From positions 329,639-393,638 of the forward strand of contig NZ_WSEN01000008.1 of the NCBI RefSeq assembly GCF_009758255.1: a stretch of DNA of 64,000 nt, read 5' to 3'. The stretch is from Microbacterium sp. MAH-37 (GTDB lineage Bacteria; Actinomycetota; Actinomycetes; Actinomycetales; Microbacteriaceae). Made by a program: the position numbers and the translations under genes. Under the pieces are notes generated by a model. The model ran no database searches. It worked only from the letters and a program-made list of their open reading frames with translations, and was not told where the DNA came from. Of the stretch, positions 16,864 to 25,376 are shown in pieces (positions within the stretch are counted from its first letter, which is position 1; each line of letters starts with the position of its first letter).

Positions 16864-17352
16864 GACGTCATTCCTTCGTTGTCTGGGACCACGGGAGTGA
16901 TCCGTGAAACCGCGTCGGCGACGCCGGCGCGGGGTATGGAGCTGCGCGGACAGGTGGTCCGCCGCAGGGGTCGTGTGGGCCTCGAGCGCACTGCGCGCAG
17001 CATCCAGAGAAGCGGATGCCGCGAGGCGCTGGCCGATGGGCCCGTAGACGAGAACGTGGTCGTCGGAGTCGATGACGACATGGCCGGCGTACTCACCGTC
17101 GCGTGTGGCGACGTGAACGTCATGATCGGCCTGGCGCCACGAGAGCGCCGGAGCGGGTGCTGCAGAGGTGAAGATGTGTAACAGTCTTTCAGTGATTCGC
17201 GATCCGCGCCATCTTTGGGGCAGTCGCGGGAGGAAGTCGGTGGGGCGCGTTATGTGCGCGGAGGGCCCGTGAAAGGGGCGACGCTGGGGCGAGGAGGATG
17301 TGACACTCCCGTTCCCGGTGAACATCTCACACTAGCAGGTGCCGGCTGGGAA
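16864..17352 (-). other. Gene-poor gap with an in-frame, coding-like stretch upstream of cspA
   Basis: 489 bases with no confident gene. On the minus strand about 17195-16864 is open and in the same frame as cspA, and part of it ([20 protein letters not shown], then [19 protein letters not shown]) reads like a compact alpha/beta protein rather than random sequence. It ends in an Arg-rich stretch before the cspA start. No good start codon or ribosome-binding site was found. It may be a small gene read into cspA, a 5' extension, or a chance frame over a cold-shock leader. Confidence 0.35.
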
Positions 17353-18063
17353 TCAGTCCCGCGACGTCGCATTCACGCTTCCGGAGCGCTCCTGCCCGCT
17401 CAGGCGCGCGATGGCGGCCATCATGCGCTCGGTGATCTCACGGCGGGCCCTGCCGTCCGGCACGTTCTCGAGATCAGTCAGGTCGAGGGGCTCGCCGAAA
17501 CGGACCTCGACGCGCGGCCTCCCCGGTAGCAGATGGCTCAGGGGCTTCACGGAGCCGGTGCCGATCAACCCGACCGGCACCACCGCCGAGCGGGTGTCGC
17601 GCGCCATCCAGGCGGCACCGCCGTGTCCGTCGTGCAGCTTCCCGTCACGGGAGCGGGTGCCCTCCGGGAACACCGCGAACACGCTCCCGGCGCGCAGGAT
17701 GCTGCTGCCCGCATCGAGTGCGGCTCGCGCGTCCCGGCCGGTCGCCCGGCGCACCGGGACACCGCCGATCGAGCTGAAGAACCAACGCTTGAACCGCCCG
17801 AGCAGCCCGGGCCCCGCGAAGTACGACGCCTTGATGAGGAACTGCACGGGCCGGATCGCGGATGTGGGGATGATGAGGGTGTCGAGCGAAGAGAGGTGAT
17901 TGCTCACCAACAGCACCGCCCCGCGCTCGGGCACGTTCCCCCGGCCGACGATGCGCGGACGGTACATGACCCAGAACAGCGGCCGCAGGATCACCCGTCC
18001 GATGAAGTAGACGGCGCCCGGACGCGGGACGGTGGCAGAGGTCTGCGGGGCGGGGGCGGTCAC
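17353..18063 (-). CDS. 1-acyl-sn-glycerol-3-phosphate acyltransferase family
   Basis: PlsC-family acyltransferase of 236 residues, expected to esterify lysophospholipid at the membrane. Catalytic NHLSSLD (NHX4D; His56, Asp61) and FPEGTRSR (about residue 131) are both present, with an N-terminal amphipathic/hydrophobic segment. The GTG at 18063 overlaps the TGA of the GH95 gene (GTGA), so the two are translationally coupled, an odd pairing of lipid synthesis with a glycosidase. The ribosome-binding site is weak, as expected for a coupled start. Confidence 0.93.
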   Translation of the reverse strand: MTAPAPQTSATVPRPGAVYFIGRVILRPLFWVMYRPRIVGRGNVPERGAVLLVSNHLSSLDTLIIPTSAIRPVQFLIKASYFAGPGLLGRFKRWFFSSIGGVPVRRATGRDARAALDAGSSILRAGSVFAVFPEGTRSRDGKLHDGHGGAAWMARDTRSAVVPVGLIGTGSVKPLSHLLPGRPRVEVRFGEPLDLTDLENVPDGRARREITERMMAAIARLSGQERSGSVNATSRD

Positions 18064-20360
18064 CTCGTTAACCTATCCGGATCGGCCGCGAGGTCTTCGC
18101 CGACCCGGAAGTCCGCGGGACGGATCCTCGTCTCGCCGTCGATCCGGACTTCGGTCGCCTCTCCGCCGTAGCGGACCACGACCGTCACCGGTTCAGCGGA
18201 ACGCAGTGTCGCCTCGATGAGCTCACCCCCGGCCCACGTGAGATCGACATCGACCCCGGGCCGCGCCCGCAGACCGGATGCCGAGCCGGATGCCAGCTGA
18301 CGCGGAACGGCCGGCAGAAGCTCGATGCCGTCGTGACTCTGCAGCAGGCATTCGGCGAGCGCACCCGGAAAGCCGAGGTTCGCGTCGATCTGGAACGGCG
18401 GATGCGCGGCGAACATGTTCGGGTACAGGCCGCCGGCCTCGCCGCGCTCCCCTGCCTCACGGAAGACGAGAGCGAGCAGATCCGACACCTTGTCCGCGCG
18501 TCGCAGGCGCGCCCAGAGGTACAGCTTCCAGACCAGCGACCATCCGGTGGAGTCGTCGCCGCGCCGCTCCAGGGCGCGGACCGCAGCCTGGAGCGCATCC
18601 TCGGACCACCGGCCGTCTCCCGGATACAGGCCGTAGAGCGAGCTCACGTGCCGGTGCTGCGGATCGGCTTCGCGCCGATCCTCGGCCCACTCCCGGATGA
18701 TGCCGTCGGCCGTGACGGCCGGGTCAGCAGGCAGTTCCTCGAGCCGCACCCCCGCACGCCGGACGATCTCGTCATCGCCCGCGTCGACGAGATCGGCCAG
18801 TCTCCGCACGATACCGAGCAGATCGCGGATCAGCTGCAGGTCCATCGCCGTCACGGTGTCCAGCGCCACCTCGCGTCCGTCGTCGTCGAGATAGGTGTTC
18901 TCCGGCGAGGTCGACGGCGAGGTGGACCACCCCTGGCCGTCCCGGTGCTGCCAGTCGAGCACGAACTCCGCCGCACCGCGCGCGATGGGCCAGAGACGCC
19001 GCAACTCATCGGCATCCGCGGCACCGAACTCCACGGCATCCCAGAGGGAACGGACCAACCAGGGTGCGGCCATCGGCCAGTGCACCCAGCGGGCATCGCC
19101 GGCGCCTGCACCGACCGGCGACGAGAACAGCCAGATGTCCGAGTTGTGGTGGGCGGTCCAGCCGCCCGCGCCGTACAGGCGCCGGGCGGTGTCCTGCCCC
19201 TTCGCTGAGAGGCCTTCGACGAAGTCGAAGAGCGGGCCGGCCGCCTCGGACAGGTTGGTCGAGTGCGCTGACCAGTAGTTCATCTGGGTGTTGATGTTGA
19301 TCGTGTAGTTGCTGCTCCACGGCGGTCGCATCGAGTCGTTCCAGATGCCCTGCAGCGTCGCGGGCACGCCGCCGGGGCGCGACGAGCAGATCAGCAGATA
19401 CCGGCCGACGTCGAAGAGCAGGGCGCCGAGTCCGGGGTCCGCAGCGAGCGGATGCTCGGGATCGGCGAACGCGGATGCCAGGCGATCGGGGATCAGTGCG
19501 GCCGGGGCGACGGGTGCGTCGAAGCGCAGACGCGCGCGGTCGAAGAGCCGCGCATGCTCCGCCGACGCGGCGCGGAAGATCTCCTCAGCCGGGGTGCTCA
19601 CCGCCGCATCGATCCGTCGACGAGCGCGTTCCCTCGCCGCGGCCAGGGAACCGAGTGGCCCGCCGAAGCCTTCGAAGGTGGTCTCCGCTGCCAGCAGGAT
19701 GAGCCAGCCGCCGTCGCTGGGTTGCGCCCTCGCGAGGATCACGCCGCGCAGGGCCGCGCCCTCGGTCTCGTCCCACTCGGCCGCGGCGAAGCCCGCCTCG
19801 TGCGCGGGGGCGACATCCGACGGGAATCGCACCAGCAGCTCGATCCCGTCCGGCGCTGATGAGCGACCGATCTCGGCCAGTTCCGTCTCCAACTCGATCG
19901 TGGGGCGCACCGAGGTCTCGATGGCCAGCACGCCGAGCGGCGCCGACACGACGGTGCACTCGGTGAGGTCCGTCGTGGACATCTCGTGGATCGAGGTCGC
20001 CAGGTCGAGGCTTCGGCGGTATTCCCCCGCGGTCGCGGAGCGCCGCACGATGAGACTGCCGATCGGCAGGAACGCCTGGCTGTACCTCGCCTGGATCGGC
20101 AGAAGCGCCTCTGCTGCGGCGACCGCGTCGGACCGCCGAAGCGCCTCTCGCGAGGCGGCGAGCGCCGCAGCCGCGTCCTCCGGTGTCACTCCCACGCCGC
20201 GCGCCTCGGACTCAGGGCTGCCCGACCAGCCCGCCTCGTGGTTGAGCCGCACCACAAGCCGGTCGACTCCGCCGTCGATCATCGCGCCGAGAGAGCCGTT
20301 GCCGAGCGGAAGGCACTCCAGCCAGTCCGTCGCAGGCCGGTCGTACTCGAGTCTGGTCAT
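18060..20360 (-). CDS. GH95 alpha-L-fucosidase (or alpha-L-galactosidase)
   Basis: Inverting glycoside hydrolase of 766 residues removing terminal alpha-linked L-fucose or L-galactose from plant or host glycans. It has the N-terminal beta-domain and an (alpha/alpha)6 barrel. Family motifs are present: QGIWNDSMRPPWSSNYTINI, then NTQMNYWSAHSTNLSEA (about residues 340-365, substrate-activating Asn pair), SPENTYLDDDG (about 484, acid Glu) and PFQIDANLGFPG (about 655, base-assisting Asp). No signal peptide, so it probably acts in the cytoplasm on imported oligosaccharides. The ATG at 20360 has AAGGAG six bases upstream; frame extends further 5' but is not supported. Confidence 0.9.
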   Translation of the reverse strand: MTRLEYDRPATDWLECLPLGNGSLGAMIDGGVDRLVVRLNHEAGWSGSPESEARGVGVTPEDAAAALAASREALRRSDAVAAAEALLPIQARYSQAFLPIGSLIVRRSATAGEYRRSLDLATSIHEMSTTDLTECTVVSAPLGVLAIETSVRPTIELETELAEIGRSSAPDGIELLVRFPSDVAPAHEAGFAAAEWDETEGAALRGVILARAQPSDGGWLILLAAETTFEGFGGPLGSLAAARERARRRIDAAVSTPAEEIFRAASAEHARLFDRARLRFDAPVAPAALIPDRLASAFADPEHPLAADPGLGALLFDVGRYLLICSSRPGGVPATLQGIWNDSMRPPWSSNYTININTQMNYWSAHSTNLSEAAGPLFDFVEGLSAKGQDTARRLYGAGGWTAHHNSDIWLFSSPVGAGAGDARWVHWPMAAPWLVRSLWDAVEFGAADADELRRLWPIARGAAEFVLDWQHRDGQGWSTSPSTSPENTYLDDDGREVALDTVTAMDLQLIRDLLGIVRRLADLVDAGDDEIVRRAGVRLEELPADPAVTADGIIREWAEDRREADPQHRHVSSLYGLYPGDGRWSEDALQAAVRALERRGDDSTGWSLVWKLYLWARLRRADKVSDLLALVFREAGERGEAGGLYPNMFAAHPPFQIDANLGFPGALAECLLQSHDGIELLPAVPRQLASGSASGLRARPGVDVDLTWAGGELIEATLRSAEPVTVVVRYGGEATEVRIDGETRIRPADFRVGEDLAADPDRLTR

Positions 20361-20424
20361 CGAGGCTCCTTCTCGGGTGAGTGGTTGGAAGACGGGGCGA
20401 CCGGGCTGGTTCTTCAACCGCGCG

Positions 20425-20721
20425 CTAGTCGTCGGCGGAGACGCTTCGGTTATGCAGCGGAATGGCGACAAGGGCCGGCAGCAGCGCCATGACCAGGACC
20501 GCGATCGCCCAGTATCCCAGGGCAGGCACGAGAAAGGTCGCGGATGCGGTCACGAGCGCGATTCCCACGACTCGCAAGACGATCGCCGCTCGAGGGGTGA
20601 CCTCAGGCTTTCGCCAGTATGGGAGAGGCCGGCCGGCGTTCGCCGCGCTGACGACCTTCGCGGACTGATAGAAGACGGCACCACCGGCGAAGACTCCGAG
20701 CCAGGCCACCAGGTCGATCAT
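20425..20721 (-). CDS. Small membrane protein, unknown function
   Basis: About 98 residues with three hydrophobic segments (MIDLVAWLGVFAGGAVFY at the N-terminus, IVLRVVGIALVTASATFLV, and WAIAVLVMALLPALVAIPL). No domain was recognised. The start at 20721 has only a weak upstream purine run and a slightly longer N-terminus is possible. It lies 64 bases upstream of the GH95 gene on the same strand. Confidence 0.6.
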   Translation of the reverse strand: MIDLVAWLGVFAGGAVFYQSAKVVSAANAGRPLPYWRKPEVTPRAAIVLRVVGIALVTASATFLVPALGYWAIAVLVMALLPALVAIPLHNRSVSADD

Positions 20722-20816
20722 CCGACCATCCGACCACTCGCCGCGCTGGCGGCGCAACCCTCGGCGGTGCGGGGAACCTCGAGTCCTTCGCGATCCCGTC
20801 GGCGCTCTCCGCTAAC

Positions 20817-20855
20817 GCGAAACGGCCCCTGGACTTCGTCCTGGGGCCGTTTCGC
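20817..20855 (-). terminator. Terminator downstream of tRNA-Ser
   Basis: Perfect 13-bp stem GCGAAACGGCCCC / GGGGCCGTTTCGC with a 13-base loop, starting six bases after the tRNA-Ser gene in the direction of transcription. The tail is short and only modestly T-rich. Confidence 0.8.
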
Positions 20856-20860
20856 ATTGG

Positions 20861-20949
20861 CGGAGACGGAGGGATTTGAACCCTCGGTCCCCGTGAGGGG
20901 ACTCCACCTTAGCAGGGTGGTGCACTAGGCCTGACTATGCGACGTCTCC
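20861..20949 (-). tRNA. tRNA-Ser(GCT)
   Basis: 89-base class II tRNA on the minus strand. Acceptor stem GGAGACG/CGTCTCC with G discriminator, anticodon stem CCACC/GGTGG around loop CTGCTAA (anticodon GCT), a long variable arm (GTCCCCTCACGGGGAC) and T-arm GAGGG-TTCAAAT-CCCTC. The long variable arm and anticodon fix the identity as serine. Confidence 0.97.
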
Positions 20950-21030
20950 ACATGCGAAGCCTCGGCTGCGCACGTCCGTCCATCATAACTGCTCTGCACC
21001 TTCACACCGAATCCCGCTCCTCTTCCCTCG

Positions 21031-21044
21031 GGGAAGCGCTTTCC
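21031..21044. promoter_or_regulatory. Shared 14-bp LacI-type operator, copy 1
   Basis: GGGAAGCGCTTTCC, exactly the reverse complement of the sites at 31038-31051 and 38171-38184. It lies 15 bases before the start of the oxidoreductase fusion gene, a position suited to repression. The central GC-rich palindrome with purine arms is typical of LacI-family operators. Confidence 0.82.
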
Positions 21045-21058
21045 AATACGATGAGAAC

Positions 21059-22987
21059 ATGACCACTCCCACCGTGCTGCTCGTCGGCGCCCGCGGCTTC
21101 GGTGCCGTGCACCTGCGCAACCTCGACCGACTGCAGGACCGCGTCCGCCTGATCGGCCTGGTCGACCCGGCCGGCGCACCCGAGAGCGGCTACGGTGCGG
21201 ATGCTCCGCACTGGCCGAGCCTTGACGAGGCCTTCGCGTCTGGCATCCGTCCGGACATCGTCATCGTCGCCACCCCGACCGGCACGCACTTCCCGCTGGC
21301 GTCCGCCGCACTCGAGCACGGCGCCGACCTCTACCTCGAGAAGCCGCCGGTGGCGACGATGGAGCAGTTCACCGCGCTGCTCGACCTGCAGCAGCGCACC
21401 GGACGCGCGGTGCAGATCGGCTTCCAGAGCATGGGATCGCACGCGCTCACCGAGCTCGCAGGGCTCGGCACCGCGACATCCGTCGCCACCTGGGGAGCCT
21501 GGACCCGAGACGCCGCGTACTGGACGCGCTCCGCGTGGGCCGGCCATCGCGTCCTGAACGGCGCGCCGGTCACCGACGGCGTGCTCACCAACGCGCTCTC
21601 GCACGCCATCGCCACCGCCCTGCGCATCGCCGGCGCGCGCCGCCGTGAGGACATCGCACGCGTCGAGCTCGAGCTTCTGCACGCCGCGGACATCCAGGCC
21701 GACGACACCTCCGCCGTCCGCATCACCCTGCAGGACGGCCGCGTGATCTCGGGCGGACTCACCCTGGCATCCGCCGTGTCCAGCGCGCCGCTCATCGAGG
21801 TGCGCACCCCTGCCCGCGATGTCGTCTTCTCGTACACCGAGGACACTCTGACCGAGGCCGACGGCGCCGTCCGGCAGACCGGACGCACCGACCTGTTCGA
21901 GGAGCTGCTCGACCACCGCGCCACAGGCATCCCGCTCTCGTCGGCGCTGGTCGACAGCGGCGCCTACATGGAGGTGCTCGAAGCCGTGCGCACCGCGCCC
22001 GACCCCGTCGCGATCCCGACCGCGCAGATCGACGAGGTCGGCGAGGGCCAGGAGCGCGTGGCCGCCGTGCGCGACGCCGCCTTCTGGGTGGAGCGGGCCG
22101 CGCGCAGCGGCGCGCTGTTCAGCGAGCTGCACGCGCCGTTCGCTCCGGCTGCGGCATCCGCGGCGGTCGCCGACCTCAGACTCGACGGGAACGTGATCGC
22201 CGTGTGCGACGACGGATCGACCGTGACCTCCACCTCCAGCCCGCGGCCCTTCCTGCACCCGATCCGCACGCTCGGCGACATCCGCGTCACCGACGCCCAC
22301 CCCGCCGACCACGACTGGCACCTCGGGCTGTCGTTCGGCATCCAGCACGCCGGCGACGTGAACTTCTGGGGCGGACCCACCTACGTCCGCGACGAGGGCT
22401 ACCGCTGGCTCGACGACCACGGCCGGATCGTCACCACGTCATTCGAGCACACGGACGACGGGTTCACCCGCACCGCCGAATGGCGCCGGCCCGACGGCTC
22501 GGTCGCGCTGATCGAGGACACCTCCCTCGCGGTGTCGCCCGAGGACGACGCCTGGACGTTCCTGTTCACGACGACGCTGCGCGCGGGCGCGCAGGCGATC
22601 GAACTGGGCAGCCCTGGCTCCCACGGGCGCGTAGGCGGCGGATACGGCGGCCTCGCCTGGCGGCTCGCGCCGGCCACCGACGTCGAGGTGCGCACCCCGG
22701 ATGCCTCGGGCGAAGCATCCGTGCACGGCGCGATCGCGCCCTGGGTGTCGTTCGCCGCGCGTTTCGCCGACGGCGAGGCGACCGTGGCGCTCGCCCCGGC
22801 GGATGCCGCGACCGCGGCCGACCCGTGGTTCGTGCGCGTCGACGACTACCCCGGCATCGGGTCGGCGCTGGCCTGGGACAGCCCCGTGCAGCTCGCCGGC
22901 GGCGAGTCGCTCACCCGCTCCTTCCGCGGCCTGGTCGCCGACGGGCGGCGGGATGCGGCATCCGTCGAGCGGATGCTCGCGGGCTGA
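21059..22987 (+). CDS. Gfo/Idh/MocA oxidoreductase fused to DUF6807 (PmoA-like) domain
   Basis: A 642-residue two-domain protein. Residues 1-310 form a Gfo/Idh/MocA NAD(P)-dependent oxidoreductase (LLVGARGFGAVHLRNL Rossmann start, LYLEKPPVA catalytic-Lys region). Residues about 345-640 match the DUF6807/PmoA-like beta-sandwich, with HPIRTLGDIRVTDAHPADHD, HHLGLSFGI-like HLGLSFGIQHAGDVNFWGG and GSHGRVGGGYGGLAWRL. DUF6807 proteins usually stand alone beside sugar oxidoreductases; here they are one chain. No signal peptide. An operator identical to those of the ABC-transporter and GH35 promoters precedes it, tying it to plant-sugar use. The ATG at 21059 lacks a strong ribosome-binding site. Substrate unknown. 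Confidence 0.82.
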   Translation: MTTPTVLLVGARGFGAVHLRNLDRLQDRVRLIGLVDPAGAPESGYGADAPHWPSLDEAFASGIRPDIVIVATPTGTHFPLASAALEHGADLYLEKPPVATMEQFTALLDLQQRTGRAVQIGFQSMGSHALTELAGLGTATSVATWGAWTRDAAYWTRSAWAGHRVLNGAPVTDGVLTNALSHAIATALRIAGARRREDIARVELELLHAADIQADDTSAVRITLQDGRVISGGLTLASAVSSAPLIEVRTPARDVVFSYTEDTLTEADGAVRQTGRTDLFEELLDHRATGIPLSSALVDSGAYMEVLEAVRTAPDPVAIPTAQIDEVGEGQERVAAVRDAAFWVERAARSGALFSELHAPFAPAAASAAVADLRLDGNVIAVCDDGSTVTSTSSPRPFLHPIRTLGDIRVTDAHPADHDWHLGLSFGIQHAGDVNFWGGPTYVRDEGYRWLDDHGRIVTTSFEHTDDGFTRTAEWRRPDGSVALIEDTSLAVSPEDDAWTFLFTTTLRAGAQAIELGSPGSHGRVGGGYGGLAWRLAPATDVEVRTPDASGEASVHGAIAPWVSFAARFADGEATVALAPADAATAADPWFVRVDDYPGIGSALAWDSPVQLAGGESLTRSFRGLVADGRRDAASVERMLAG

Positions 22988-23004
22988 TCCGCCGGCAGGT
23001 TCTC

Positions 23005-23184
23005 GGAGATCCGCAGAATCGCGGATGCTCCGGCGCGGACTGCTCCGCGATGTTGCCCACCTCCGGATGCACGCCCCGCCGACCGCGGCCACTCTCCCGG
23101 CTCTGACCTGTGACTTCCGGCGACAGAATTCCGGAGAACGGCAGAATCCCGGATGCTCTGACGCGCTTCCGTCCGCGATGTTGC
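23005..23184. repeat. Imperfect 52-bp direct duplication
   Basis: The segments 23005-23056 and 23133-23184 share GCAGAATC-CGGATGCTC...TCCGCGATGTTGC with scattered differences and no length change. They lie in the 256-base gap between two convergent genes (22988-23243), which otherwise shows no gene. They differ from the three REP-like families seen elsewhere. Confidence 0.75.
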
Positions 23185-23243
23185 AGAACTCCGAGCGTGC
23201 GCGGGGACGCTTCGACGGGCCCAGCGACCCAGAGGGGGTCGGG

Positions 23244-24284
23244 TCACCGGAACGGCATCGCGACCGGGCGCAGCAGCCCGGCGTACTCGACCGCGGGCCA
23301 GCGGTCGTCGGTCGTGAGCACCTCCCAGCCGGCACCGTCACGCACCATCGTGTCCTCGACCTTGCCACCGGGCACGGTCGGATTCCACGCGAAGGCCTGT
23401 CCGTCGACCAGCACGTCCTCAGTGCCCTCCGTCGCGCGCGGGTCGCGGCCGGCGTATCCGGTCGGCCCGCCCTGGTGGTGCCGCAGCCACTCCTCCGCGT
23501 CGAAGCCGTGTGCGGCGTAGCCGCGCGCCCCCGCGGCGAGCACATCGTTCAGCCGGATGCCCGGCACCGAGGCATCCAGGAAGGCGCGCTCCACCGCGAG
23601 CACGCGCTCATCATCGACTCCGGACTCGCCCACCCAACGGGTCGCGTTCGCGATGAGGCCGTGCCGGCGCCCGCACACGACCACCATCGCGCGCTCGCCG
23701 AGCGGCCCGGCCGTGGGCAGCGGATGCCGGTATCCGATCCTCCCCCCACCGGCGACGAGCACGACCAGCGGATCGATGCCGCGGGCTGCGAGCGCACCGG
23801 ACAATGCACCGGCGAGTGCCCGCTCCGACTGCACGGGGTCGGAGCCACCCAGCACATCGGTGAGCACCTCGGCGGTCTCGCGACCCAGCATCCGATAGCG
23901 CTCGCGCTCAGCGGGCAGCAGCGTCGCCCTGGCGGCGCGCAGCGGCGCGGCGACGACGTCCTCGGCGATGCCACCGGCCTGGGCCGCCGCGACGGTCGGA
24001 GGCACCTGCCAGGGCACGCGCACCACACGCGCGGCGTCCTCCGGCAGCAGTTCCTCGGCGATGAGCCGGTCGGCCTCGTTGGCCGCGACGAAGAGCGTGT
24101 CGCCGTCGTCCGCGGCGCGGACGGCGAGGACCGGCGGTCCCGCGAGCGAGACGTGCGTGCGGACTCCCTCGAGATACCAGGAGATCGCCTCGTGCGAGGT
24201 CAGCAGCAGCGACCCCTCCGCCGCCGCGCGCACCCGAGCGAGGCGCTCCTGCTTCCGCTGCCTGTCCACTGGGGAACCCGCCAT
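23244..24284 (-). CDS. M24 (aminopeptidase P / creatinase-fold) family protein
   Basis: A 346-residue pita-bread-fold protein. It has an N-terminal creatinase-like domain (LLLTSHEAISWYLEGVRTHV) and a C-terminal domain with WLRHHQGGPTGYAGRD and FAWNPTVPGGKVEDTMV. One His and a late Glu of the M24 set can be placed, but the two metal-binding Asp positions appear replaced (GLIANATRWVG), so it may be a non-metal creatinase-like hydrolase or a degenerate peptidase. The ATG at 24284 has GGAGG six bases upstream. It is divergent from a LacI gene and a perfect AAAACGTTTT palindrome lies between them, so it is probably repressed by that regulator. Confidence 0.8.
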   Translation of the reverse strand: MAGSPVDRQRKQERLARVRAAAEGSLLLTSHEAISWYLEGVRTHVSLAGPPVLAVRAADDGDTLFVAANEADRLIAEELLPEDAARVVRVPWQVPPTVAAAQAGGIAEDVVAAPLRAARATLLPAERERYRMLGRETAEVLTDVLGGSDPVQSERALAGALSGALAARGIDPLVVLVAGGGRIGYRHPLPTAGPLGERAMVVVCGRRHGLIANATRWVGESGVDDERVLAVERAFLDASVPGIRLNDVLAAGARGYAAHGFDAEEWLRHHQGGPTGYAGRDPRATEGTEDVLVDGQAFAWNPTVPGGKVEDTMVRDGAGWEVLTTDDRWPAVEYAGLLRPVAMPFR

Positions 24285-24298
24285 GCCGCACCTCCGAT

Positions 24299-24308
24299 AA
24301 AACGTTTT
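24299..24308. promoter_or_regulatory. LacI-type operator AAAACGTTTT
   Basis: Perfect 10-base palindrome with central CG midway between the divergent M24 and LacI genes. It resembles the AAACGTTT palindromes at 31072 and 31188, suggesting that the adjacent LacI regulates itself and the ABC-transporter promoter region. Confidence 0.8.
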
Positions 24309-24355
24309 CTGATCAGTATGGCGTACTCTCGGAGAGCACACACGGACGGGGGAGC

Positions 24356-25357
24356 ATGACGGGCGCATCCAAACGAGCGGGCATCACCGATGTCGCGAAG
24401 CTGGCCGGCGTCTCGCTGTCGACGGTGTCGCGCGCGATGAACGGCAATCCGACCGTCGACCCCGCGCTCGCCGCGCGCGTGCTCGCCGCCGCGGAGGAGC
24501 TCGGCTACACCGCGAACCCCGTCGCACGCAGCCTCGTCCTCGGCCGCACGCAGACCGTCGCCGTCGTCATCCCCGACCTGGAGAACCCGACGTTCCAGGC
24601 GATCCTGCGCGGGCTCAGCCGGGCCGCGACGCTGGATGGCTATCACGTGCTCATCGCGGACTCGGTGGAGGATCTCGCCGAGGAGCGCGCCCTCGCCGGC
24701 ACCACCCGCCGCCGCACCGACGGCGTCATCCTGTGCTCGCCGCGCATGCCACAGGACGAGCTCACGGCGCTGCTTCCCCCGCTCTCCCCCGTCGTCGTGA
24801 TCAACCGCGGCGTGCAGGACGGCGCCCCCGTCGTCGCCGCGGACTACGGCGCTGCGCTGCGCGAGCTGATCGAGCATCTCGTCGCCGAGGGGCACCGGCA
24901 CCTGCTGTACCTCGCAGGCTCGACGCGCAGCGCCTCGCACGTGGCCCGGCAGGAGGCGATCGCCCGGGCTCTCGCCGATCATGACGACCTCGTGATCGAC
25001 GAGCTGCCCGCCGGCGTGGGCTTCGACAGCGGCACGGCCGCGGCTGACGGGGTGCTCGACTCCGGCGCGACTGCCGTGCTCGCGTTCAACGACCTGGTCG
25101 CGATGGGCCTGCTGTCCGAGCTCACCACGCGCGGCATCCGGGTGCCGGAGCAGCTGTCGATCGTCGGCTTCGACGACATCCTCTTCGCCGCCTACACCTC
25201 GCCGCCGTTGACGACGGCTGCCGTGCCGGCATCCGAACTCGGCGAGCGCGCCTGGCAGGCGATGCAGGCGCTGCTGCAGGACGAGGAGCCGACGCCGTTC
25301 CAGCAGCTCTCGCCGCGGCTCGTCGTGCGAGGGAGCACCGCTCCCCCGCACGTCTGA
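24356..25357 (+). CDS. LacI-family transcriptional regulator 1
   Basis: A 333-residue repressor. Residues about 9-60 are the LacI helix-turn-helix and hinge (ITDVAKLAGVSLSTVSRAMN, then PTVDPALAARVLAAAEELGY); residues 65-333 are the periplasmic-binding-like sugar domain, with TVAVVIPDLENPTFQ and the signature VVGFDDILFAAY-like IVGFDDILFAAYTSPPLTT. The ATG at 24356 follows a GGGGGAG run. It is divergent from the M24 gene across an AAAACGTTTT operator. Because related sites lie at 31.1 kb, it probably also controls the sugar ABC importer and the oxidoreductase/uronate operon. Inducer unknown. Confidence 0.93.
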   Translation: MTGASKRAGITDVAKLAGVSLSTVSRAMNGNPTVDPALAARVLAAAEELGYTANPVARSLVLGRTQTVAVVIPDLENPTFQAILRGLSRAATLDGYHVLIADSVEDLAEERALAGTTRRRTDGVILCSPRMPQDELTALLPPLSPVVVINRGVQDGAPVVAADYGAALRELIEHLVAEGHRHLLYLAGSTRSASHVARQEAIARALADHDDLVIDELPAGVGFDSGTAAADGVLDSGATAVLAFNDLVAMGLLSELTTRGIRVPEQLSIVGFDDILFAAYTSPPLTTAAVPASELGERAWQAMQALLQDEEPTPFQQLSPRLVVRGSTAPPHV

Positions 25358-25376
25358 CCGGCCCGGTGACGGCCCT

